A DNA stretch of 31,125 bases from a virus: the IMG/VR virus record IMGVR_UViG_3300023210_000005, positions 1-31,125 of that record; one strand, given 5' to 3'. The notes below the pieces were generated by a model, which was given only the letters and a program-made list of their open reading frames with translations, ran no database searches and was not told where the DNA came from. The number at the start of each line of letters is the position of its first letter. Positions within the stretch are counted from its first letter, which is position 1. Positions 13,953 to 19,874 of this stretch are shown here, one piece after another. The position numbers and the translations under genes were made by a program.

Positions 13953-15001
13953 AAACAAATAAAACAGATTTAACATTTAGGGTTTCATCTGTTATAGGTA
14001 AATTCGATTTACAATCTAATGAATCAACAGAAAGATTTACAGGATCAATAGATTTATATAATGAATGGAAGATTGGTTTAATTGTAGGTAAAAGTGGAAG
14101 TGGTAAAACAACAATAGCAAAACAACTATTTGAAGACTTTTATATTACTAAATTTGAATATACAGATAAATCAATTTTAGATGATATGCCAAGTTATTGT
14201 TCTGTATCAGATATAACAAATGCCTTTAATTCTGTTGGTTTTTCTAGCCCACCTAGTTGGTTAAAACCTTATTCAGTATTATCTAATGGAGAAAAAATGA
14301 GATGTGATTTAGCTAGGGCTATATTAGAAAAAAATGAAATGATTGTTTTCGATGAATTTACAAGTGTTGTAGATAGAAATGTAGCAAAAATAGGAAGTTT
14401 TGCAATTCAAAAAGCAATAAGGAAAAGTGATAAAAAATTTATAGCAGTTGGTTGTCATTATGATGTTGAAGATTGGTTATTACCTGATTGGGTTTTTAAT
14501 ACAGATACTATGACCTTTCAAACATTTGAAGGGCAAAAAAAAAATAGACCAAAAATTGATTTCAAAATCTATGAAGCATCAGATAAACAAATTTGGAAAA
14601 TGTTTTCTAAACACCACTATTTAAGTCATACTCATAATAATGCAGCTAAAGTTTTTATAGCAACTATAAATGATGAAATAGCAGGATTTTTAAGTGTATT
14701 ACATTTTCCTCATCCAAAAGTAAAAAATATGAAAAAAGTTCATAGATTGGTTATATTACCTGATTATCAAGGTGCAGGTTTTGGTATCAAATTTTTAAAT
14801 GAAATTGGTAAAATATATAAAAAAGAAAATTTTAGATATAATATAGTTACATCAGCACCTAGTTTAATTTATGCTTTAAAAAAATCAAATAAATGGATAA
14901 CAACACGATTTTCTAGAACTACCTCTCAATCAAAAGAAACTACGGTTGGAAATATGCAAACATCACACAACAGAATAACAGCATCATTTGAAATGAAATA
15001 A
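13931..15001 (+). CDS. ABC-type ATPase fused to GNAT acyltransferase
   Basis: 356 residues with two domains. The N-terminal ABC ATPase has Walker A GKSGSGKT (53-60), signature loop LSNGEKMRCDLARA (117-130), Walker B MIVFDE (137-142) with a D-loop at SVVD, and switch His176 in VGCHYDV. There are no membrane segments or a transporter partner, so it is a soluble ABC ATPase. The C-terminal part (~210-356) carries a GNAT acetyl-CoA-binding core RLVILPDYQGAGFGIKFL (272-289), preceded by IAGFLSVLHFP and followed by NIVTSAPSLIYAL. Phage Mu Mom is a GNAT-fold DNA-modifying enzyme, so base modification is a possible function; protein or tRNA acylation are alternatives. Sits between ParB-like and TerS genes. 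Confidence 0.8.
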   Translation: MPNFDIVKTNKTDLTFRVSSVIGKFDLQSNESTERFTGSIDLYNEWKIGLIVGKSGSGKTTIAKQLFEDFYITKFEYTDKSILDDMPSYCSVSDITNAFNSVGFSSPPSWLKPYSVLSNGEKMRCDLARAILEKNEMIVFDEFTSVVDRNVAKIGSFAIQKAIRKSDKKFIAVGCHYDVEDWLLPDWVFNTDTMTFQTFEGQKKNRPKIDFKIYEASDKQIWKMFSKHHYLSHTHNNAAKVFIATINDEIAGFLSVLHFPHPKVKNMKKVHRLVILPDYQGAGFGIKFLNEIGKIYKKENFRYNIVTSAPSLIYALKKSNKWITTRFSRTTSQSKETTVGNMQTSHNRITASFEMK

Positions 15002-15010
15002 ATATAAATA

Positions 15011-15361
15011 ATGAACGAAAGTAGACATATTAAAAAGGAATCACTATTAGCAGCACTAGAACAAAGCCTAGGAGTTGTTACGGTAGCTTGTAAGAAAGCA
15101 GATATACCTAGAAGCACATATTACAAATGGCTAAAGGAAGATGAAATGTTTGCAATAGCAGTACAGGAAATTGAGAACGTTGCTTTAGACTTTGCAGAAA
15201 GTCAATTACATAAACAGATAGCAGCAGATTCAACTGCAGCAACTATATTCTATTTAAAGACAAAAGGAAAGAAAAGGGGTTATGTAGAAAGACAAGAAAT
15301 AACAGGAGCAGACGGAATGCCATCACACTTTGAAATTGAGATAATTGAAAATAAAGACTAA
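15011..15361 (+). CDS. Terminase small subunit-like protein
   Basis: 116 residues. N-terminal helix-turn-helix ESLLAALEQSLGVVTVACKKADIPRSTYYKWL (about 10-41, described in part), helical middle DFAESQLHKQIAADSTAATIFYLKTKGKKRGY (57-88), and acidic tail. This arrangement is typical of phage small terminases, which recognise the packaging site and load the large subunit. The adjacent, overlapping TerL gene confirms it. Starts nine bases after the ABC-GNAT stop. Confidence 0.82.
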   Translation: MNESRHIKKESLLAALEQSLGVVTVACKKADIPRSTYYKWLKEDEMFAIAVQEIENVALDFAESQLHKQIAADSTAATIFYLKTKGKKRGYVERQEITGADGMPSHFEIEIIENKD

Positions 15362-16499
15362 CGTAGTTTTTAAACACCTTTTAAAGTCTGATAAAAAGAT
15401 ATCAATAGAACAGGGTGGAACAAGGTCAGGTAAGACGTATAACATCCTGCTTTATATTATATTTCATTATTCATTAAAGAATACAGGAAAGACAATAACA
15501 ATATGTAGAAAAACATTCCCATCAGTTAGGGCATCTGTAATGAGGGATTTTTTAGATATATTAAAATTACATAATTGCTATTTTGAAGCTAACCATAATA
15601 AATCAAATCACGAATACAAGATAAATGGTAATCTAGTAGAATTTATTTCTTTAGACCAACCACAAAAAGTTAGAGGTAGAAAAAGAAACTTACTATTTAT
15701 AAATGAAGCCAATGAGTTAGACTATGAAGATTGGCAACAATTAATATTTAGAACAGATGAAAAAATAATTCTTGACTTTAATCCATCAGATGAATACCAT
15801 TGGATTTATGACAAGGTAATACCAAGACAAGATGCCGATTTTAACATTACTACTTATTTGGATAATAGCTTCCTTAGTGATAGCATTAAGGAGGAGATTG
15901 AAAGACTAAAATATACTGATGAACAATATTGGCAAATCTATGGACTTGGTGTAAAGGGAATCAGTAAATCAACTATATTTAGTTATGTAGAGGTTAATCA
16001 AATTCCTGAAGATGCTGAGTTTATCAGCTTTGGTGCAGATGCAGGATATACTAATGATCCTACAAGTTTAGTTTCTGTATTTAGAAAAGACTATGACCTT
16101 TATGTAAAAGAACATTTGTATCAAACTCAAATGACTACAATAGACATACATAAGAAATGGAAAGAAGTTGGAATAGAAAGACAAACAATATATTTTGATT
16201 CAGCAGAGCCTAGATTAATTGAAGAACTACGTAGAATGGGTTGGAATGTACGACCAAGTTTGAAAGGTGCTGATAGTATAAATGCAGGAATAGATCTATT
16301 AAAACGATTTAAAATACATATTCTAAAGGATAGCCATAATGCAATACAGGAATTTAGAAACTACAAATGGCAAGAAGATAGAAGTGGAAAGATGATTAAT
16401 AAACCTATTGATAAAAATAACCATATTATTGATGCTATCAGATATGCTACTTATTCAGTCCTAAGCAAACCTAATTTTGGTAAATATACACTTCATTAA
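15345..16499 (+). CDS. terL: Terminase large subunit
   Basis: 384 residues from a TTG start at 15345; no ATG occurs in frame before the Walker A motif. Motifs: Walker A GGTRSGKT (24-31), FISLDQPQKVRGRKRNLL with Walker B LLFINEAN (116-123), then the RNase H-like nuclease domain with SFGADAGYTNDPTSL (228-242; Asp232), IYFDSAEP (282-289; Asp285) and HIIDAIRYATYS near the C-terminus. PBSX-like group. It packages DNA into the prohead and cuts concatemers. Overlaps TerS by 17 bases, so translation is coupled and the TTG start is plausible. Confidence 0.92.
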   Translation: MKIKTNVVFKHLLKSDKKISIEQGGTRSGKTYNILLYIIFHYSLKNTGKTITICRKTFPSVRASVMRDFLDILKLHNCYFEANHNKSNHEYKINGNLVEFISLDQPQKVRGRKRNLLFINEANELDYEDWQQLIFRTDEKIILDFNPSDEYHWIYDKVIPRQDADFNITTYLDNSFLSDSIKEEIERLKYTDEQYWQIYGLGVKGISKSTIFSYVEVNQIPEDAEFISFGADAGYTNDPTSLVSVFRKDYDLYVKEHLYQTQMTTIDIHKKWKEVGIERQTIYFDSAEPRLIEELRRMGWNVRPSLKGADSINAGIDLLKRFKIHILKDSHNAIQEFRNYKWQEDRSGKMINKPIDKNNHIIDAIRYATYSVLSKPNFGKYTLH

Positions 16500-16504
16500 A
16501 AAAA

Positions 16505-16547
16505 GTTATTAAATTTATTGTTTATTAAATAAATAGTATTATATTTG
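16505..16547 (+). promoter_or_regulatory. Promoter-like element, GTTATTAAATTT class (copy C)
   Basis: GTTATTAAATTT at 16505-16516, TTG at 16518-16520, 19-nt spacer, and a perfect TATATTTG at 16540-16547. This matches the Bacteroidota vegetative promoter (TTG-N~19-TAnnTTTG) in sequence and spacing. It drives the small-gene unit 16569-17001. Confidence 0.75.
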
Positions 16548-16556
16548 TTTATCATT

Positions 16557-16568
16557 AAAACAGAACAA
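16557..16568 (+). promoter_or_regulatory. AAAACAGAACA translation leader (copy 3)
   Basis: AAAACAGAACAA directly precedes ATG 16569. It decides the start: an upstream in-frame TTG at 16545 would lie inside the -7 promoter element. Confidence 0.65.
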
Positions 16569-16772
16569 ATGAAAAAATTTACACCAAGAAGCCAAAAAGG
16601 AAAAGATACTATAGCTTTTATAGAAAGCATAGAAGATAAAGATTTGACAGGTAGAGAAAGATTAGACTTAATTTCTAAGTTTAGTGATAGTTGGGAAGAA
16701 AACCAATTACCCGATGGAATAAAAATAATAACTAATTCTTTTGGGTTACCTGAAATAGAATTAAATAATTAA
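16569..16772 (+). CDS. Small hypothetical protein
   Basis: 67 residues from ATG 16569, chosen because promoter copy C and the ACAGAACA leader lie just upstream. The frame extends further to a TTG at 16545, but that codon is within the -7 element. Basic N-terminus (KKFTPRSQKGKDT), then acidic helix (AFIESIEDKDLTGRERLDLISKF). No family recognised. It is expressed apart from the terminase gene just before it, so it may be an early or constitutive factor. Confidence 0.65.
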   Translation: MKKFTPRSQKGKDTIAFIESIEDKDLTGRERLDLISKFSDSWEENQLPDGIKIITNSFGLPEIELNN

Positions 16773-16785
16773 AAAAACAGAACAG
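16773..16785 (+). promoter_or_regulatory. AAAACAGAACA translation leader (copy 4)
   Basis: AAAAACAGAACAG-type sequence fills the gap between the previous stop and ATG 16786. It supports the tiny ORF that follows. Confidence 0.55.
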
Positions 16786-16872
16786 ATGAAAAAATTACAA
16801 ACATTAGTATTGATTTTAGCACCAAGCTATTTCGTAGGTAGATTATTAATAGGTTTAATTTTTAATATTTAA
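16786..16872 (+). CDS. Tiny membrane peptide
   Basis: 28 residues, mostly hydrophobic (KKLQTLVLILAPSYFVGRLL, then IGLIFNI), consistent with one membrane-spanning helix with a basic N-terminus. The ACAGAACA leader before its ATG is the best evidence that it is translated. Could be a lysis regulator, superinfection-exclusion peptide or membrane-active toxin; none can be shown. Confidence 0.55.
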   Translation: MKKLQTLVLILAPSYFVGRLLIGLIFNI

Positions 16873-16875
16873 GAT

Positions 16876-17001
16876 ATGGAATGGTATGATTGTTTAAATC
16901 CACACGAACAGAAAGAATACGAATGTTCAGAATGTGGTAAGCCACTAGAAACAGATGATGGTTATTGTTCAGGAACTTGTTTTGAAGCAAGTATGTTATA
17001 G
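16876..17001 (+). CDS. Cys-rich zinc-finger-like mini-protein
   Basis: 41 residues. CSECGKPL (17-24) and GYCSGTCFEA (29-38) form a CxxC...CxxxC zinc-ribbon pattern, similar to many short phage and bacterial treble-clef proteins. Starts three bases after the membrane-peptide stop and is followed by a terminator. Function unknown. Confidence 0.65.
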   Translation: MEWYDCLNPHEQKEYECSECGKPLETDDGYCSGTCFEASML

Positions 17002-17047
17002 AATTAAAAATATATGATGTTATTATGTAGGGATAATAATATCTGTT

Positions 17048-17079
17048 AAAGGGTAGCTAGAAATGGCTACCTTTTTTTT
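17048..17079 (+). terminator. Rho-independent terminator
   Basis: GGTAGC (17052-17057) pairs with GCTACC (17066-17071) around an 8-nt loop; three A residues upstream can extend pairing into the 8-T tract that follows. It closes the 16569-17001 unit immediately before a candidate late promoter. Confidence 0.75.
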
Positions 17080-17094
17080 ATTACCTTTATTCAA

Positions 17095-17121
17095 ATAAAA
17101 AATTAAATTAAATACGTTATA
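17095..17121 (+). promoter_or_regulatory. Candidate late promoter, RYAAAA-N14-CGTTATA (copy 2)
   Basis: ATAAAA at 17095-17100, 14 nt, CGTTATA at 17115-17121, and only 5 nt to ATG 17127. The 17 bases AAATTAAATACGTTATA are identical to those before 24354. Follows a terminator and heads the tail module. Confidence 0.65.
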
Positions 17122-17126
17122 CAGAT

Positions 17127-17780
17127 ATGAAATTAAAATTAACAATACCTAGTGATCTATCAGAAATATCATTAAAGCAATATAATAAGTTTCTTAAAAT
17201 ACAGAAAAACAATGAGGATTCTTATTTCTTGCAATGTAAGATGATTGAAATATTTTGTAATCTAGATCTAGAAAGTGTAAGGCTTTTAAAACTTACTGAT
17301 GCAGATAGGATTGTAAATATTTTAAATAAGATGTTTGAAGATAAACCTCAGCTAATAAGAAGATTTAAACTATCAGGTGTTGAATATGGTATGATACCTA
17401 ATCTAGATGAAATATCTTTAGGTGAATATGTAGACTTAGATACTTATATGGGTGATTGGGAAAATATGCATATTGCTATGAATGTGCTTTATAGACCAAT
17501 AAAAGAAAACATAGGTGATAAGTACCTTATTAAAGAATATGATGTAGATACAAAAGACAAGTTAGAAGAAATTCCTATGGATGTGGTTTTTGGTGCTATT
17601 TTTTTTTTGTACAATTTAGGGATAGACTTATCAAAGGTTATGATGGATTGTTTGGAGGATCATCAGATGGAAGACTGGATGGATCAGCAAATTTCTCTAG
17701 AAAATATGGATGGTATCAAAGCATCTTCTCTGCACTCGCTCAAAACGATGTTAGACGACTTGAAGATATCACTAAATTAA
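17127..17780 (+). CDS. Tail assembly chaperone, short form
   Basis: 217 residues, mostly helical. The N-terminal LTIPSDLSEISLKQYNKFL and central GMIPNLDEISLGEYVDLD resemble a conserved protein at this place in Bacteroidota phages. Like lambda G, it is followed in the -1 frame by a second ORF (17609-17866), with a slippery U UUU UUG at 17603-17609. The C-terminus beyond residue 161 overlaps the alternative frame. Such proteins help assemble the tail tube around the tape measure, encoded downstream at 22441. Expressed from the candidate late promoter. Confidence 0.6.
   Translation: MKLKLTIPSDLSEISLKQYNKFLKIQKNNEDSYFLQCKMIEIFCNLDLESVRLLKLTDADRIVNILNKMFEDKPQLIRRFKLSGVEYGMIPNLDEISLGEYVDLDTYMGDWENMHIAMNVLYRPIKENIGDKYLIKEYDVDTKDKLEEIPMDVVFGAIFFLYNLGIDLSKVMMDCLEDHQMEDWMDQQISLENMDGIKASSLHSLKTMLDDLKISLN
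17603..17609 (+). other. Probable -1 ribosomal frameshift site (T TTT TTG)
   Basis: In the frame of the 17127 gene the heptamer reads T TTT TTG, a consensus X XXY YYZ slippery site, within an 8-T run. A -1 slip gives a 246-residue product that ends at 17866. I see no strong hairpin just downstream. Confidence 0.6.
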
Positions 17781-17866
17781 ATGTACATAAATGCCTGTAT
17801 GCTTTAGAATATATGAAAGAAAAATCAGAGTTAGAGGCAAATCAAATTAAAAAGAATTTTAAATGA
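17609..17866 (+). CDS. Tail assembly chaperone, frameshift extension (GT-like)
   Basis: Open in the -1 frame relative to the gene at 17127. If the slip happens at 17603-17609, 161 residues of the first ORF are joined to 85 residues here. The segment FSRKYGWYQSIFSALAQND, then RRLEDITKLNVHKCLYALEYMKEK is the conserved-looking C-terminal part of these chaperones. A TTG at 17648 could also allow separate initiation. The stop overlaps the next gene's start (ATGA at 17863), so this frame, not the 17127 frame that stops at 17780, is coupled to the downstream gene. This favours real translation. Confidence 0.65.
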   Translation, partial: VQFRDRLIKGYDGLFGGSSDGRLDGSANFSRKYGWYQSIFSALAQNDVRRLEDITKLNVHKCLYALEYMKEKSELEANQIKKNFK

Positions 17867-18333
17867 GCAATCAGGGAATAAGGGGTTTTTATCAATTAAC
17901 AGAAACAATTAAAACGCAATTATTAGCAGACATAAATGTTAATACTGTTACTACAGGAGATATTTCAGATATCAATCTAGGTAAGCAGGATATGTTTCCA
18001 TTATCTCACATTATAGTTAATAATGTAGTTGTGAATGAACAAACCTTAGATTTTAATATTAGTATTTTATCCTGTGATATTGTCAATCAATCAAAGCTAG
18101 AAACAACAGATATATTCACAGGTAACAATGATGTTCAGAATATATTAAACACTCAACTAGCAGTATTAAATAAGTTAATACAGAAGCTAAGAATGGGTAA
18201 CCTGCATACTGATATGTATCAATTAGATGGCAGCCCAAGTTTAGATCCTTTTTATGATAGATTTGAAAATCAATTAGCAGGATGGACTGCAACAATGAAT
18301 ATACAGATTTATAATGACATTTATATTTGCTAA
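17863..18333 (+). CDS. Putative tail completion/terminator protein
   Basis: 156 residues. The N-terminus GFYQLTETIKTQLLADINVNTVTTGD and the C-terminal GWTATMNIQIYNDIYIC are typical of a conserved small protein between tail chaperone and minor tail genes in phages of Bacteroidota. Predicted alpha/beta fold similar in length to tail-terminator proteins. Its stop overlaps the next ATG (taATG at 18333). Exact role inferred from position. Confidence 0.55.
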   Translation: MSNQGIRGFYQLTETIKTQLLADINVNTVTTGDISDINLGKQDMFPLSHIIVNNVVVNEQTLDFNISILSCDIVNQSKLETTDIFTGNNDVQNILNTQLAVLNKLIQKLRMGNLHTDMYQLDGSPSLDPFYDRFENQLAGWTATMNIQIYNDIYIC

Positions 18334-18866
18334 TGGAATTTAATGAAGTAGATAAAGAATTAAAAAAGTTTGGTAATTATATTATTCAGCAGTCAAGAAG
18401 CAACCTTACAAAAGGAAAAAGAAACTATACTAAAGAACTCTATAATTCATTAAGTTATAAGTTAGAAGAATCAGGTGATGGTTTTATCATTGATTTTTTT
18501 ATGGAAGATTATGGTGCTTTTCAAGACCAAGGGGTTAAAGGTGTAAAAAGTAATTATTTAGAAAACAAAAACTCACCATTTTCTTACAAGGCAAGTAGCA
18601 ATTTAAAAGGGTTAGAATATAAAACAAATATATTTTCTAAGTGGGCAAAATATAAGAAGCTACAACCTAGAGACAAAAAAGGAAGATTTGGAACGTATGA
18701 ATCAATGGGGTATATCTTAGCCAATAGCATAAAGAACAAAGGTATAAAGGCTACTATGTTTTTTAGTAAACCATTTGAAGCTGCATTAGAAAGATTACCA
18801 ATAGAATTAATAAACTCGTTTACGTTAGATGTTGAGAACTCAATATTATTAGCACAAAAAAATTAA
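18333..18866 (+). CDS. HK97 gp10-like head-tail/tail completion protein
   Basis: 177 residues from ATG 18333, which overlaps the preceding stop; an in-frame TTG at 18327 lies inside the previous gene and is less likely. N-terminal helix EVDKELKKFGNYIIQQSRSNL, then YTKELYNSLSYKL and DYGAFQDQGVKG, which recall the HK97 gp10 family (neck/tail completion). Basic overall. Ends three bases before the next gene. Confidence 0.55.
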   Translation: MEFNEVDKELKKFGNYIIQQSRSNLTKGKRNYTKELYNSLSYKLEESGDGFIIDFFMEDYGAFQDQGVKGVKSNYLENKNSPFSYKASSNLKGLEYKTNIFSKWAKYKKLQPRDKKGRFGTYESMGYILANSIKNKGIKATMFFSKPFEAALERLPIELINSFTLDVENSILLAQKN

Positions 18867-18869
18867 ACA

Positions 18870-19874
18870 ATGGCAGATATAGCATTAAGAAGTCCACAAT
18901 TTAAACATAAAGAAATTCCTGCAACAGGGGTGTTTTCTAGTGTTTGTACAGTTACAATAGATGGAACTTTAAGATATACATTAGTAAAAAACGTAGCACC
19001 ATCAACTTCAGTTAATTTTGATATATCAGAACTAGCAAGGGATTATTTAGAAATCCAATATGATAGTAGTTACATAACTCAGAATGTTTCTATTGTTACA
19101 TCTATAAATAATTATTCAGGGCTAAATGGTACAGGCTCAATAGTAGGTAGTGCTGCAACTTTTACAGATAGAGGATTTGAATCTTATGGAACTTTTGAGG
19201 AAGGTGTTAATCCATTTTTTACAGGAAATAGATCAGAGCCAACGATATTAATAGCTGCTAATAATTATACATCACCTGCATCTTTTACAATATTTGCACC
19301 AACAGGAAAGCAAGGCAAAATACCTTATATTGAAACTGATGCTAGTTTGTCTTCAGATTCATTTGCTACAAATGCTACAAGCATAACATTAGATGGAATT
19401 AATGTTGAGATAAAAAGAATTGATTGTACAAAATATGGAGCAGGTAGAAAGATAATATTTATAAATAAGTATGGATCTCAGCAAGACTTATGGTTTTTCT
19501 TAAAGGAAGTAAAATCAATAGCTAGAACAAACGAAAATTTTAAATCTAATACTATAACCTACCCTAGTGATACAAATGCAACATACTCAATAAGTGATGC
19601 ACCAAACAAGGTGTTTAATACACAGGCAAAACAATCTCACGTTTTAAGTTCAGGCTATTATCCTGAGTTTGCAAATGAATACTTTGAGCAATTACTATTA
19701 TCAGAATATGTTTGGATGGAAAGACCAAGCAAAACAAATCCTAGTTCTAATGAGATAATACCTGTAAATGTTAAAACCTCAACAATGACTTTTAAAACCT
19801 CTGTTAATGATAAATTGATAGAATATAATATAAACTTTGAAGAAGCATTTGATTACATAAACAATATTAGATAG
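18870..19874 (+). CDS. Minor tail/baseplate protein
   Basis: 334 residues, beta-rich. N-terminus ALRSPQFKHKEIPATGVFSSVCTVTIDGTLRYTLVK looks like a beta-sandwich. No signal peptide, coiled coil or catalytic motif. It abuts the large tail-tip gene with no gap and lies before the tape measure gene. Position suggests distal tail or baseplate hub. The family is conserved in related phages as I recall, but the role is inferred. Confidence 0.6.
   Translation: MADIALRSPQFKHKEIPATGVFSSVCTVTIDGTLRYTLVKNVAPSTSVNFDISELARDYLEIQYDSSYITQNVSIVTSINNYSGLNGTGSIVGSAATFTDRGFESYGTFEEGVNPFFTGNRSEPTILIAANNYTSPASFTIFAPTGKQGKIPYIETDASLSSDSFATNATSITLDGINVEIKRIDCTKYGAGRKIIFINKYGSQQDLWFFLKEVKSIARTNENFKSNTITYPSDTNATYSISDAPNKVFNTQAKQSHVLSSGYYPEFANEYFEQLLLSEYVWMERPSKTNPSSNEIIPVNVKTSTMTFKTSVNDKLIEYNINFEEAFDYINNIR

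Noticed and set aside
13931-15001. ABC transporter ATPase
   Set aside because: No membrane partner anywhere near and the C-terminus is a GNAT domain, so a soluble role is more likely.
16545-16568. TTG start at 16545 for the small protein at 16569
   Set aside because: It lies within the -7 promoter element, and the ATG at 16569 has the conserved AAAACAGAACA leader.
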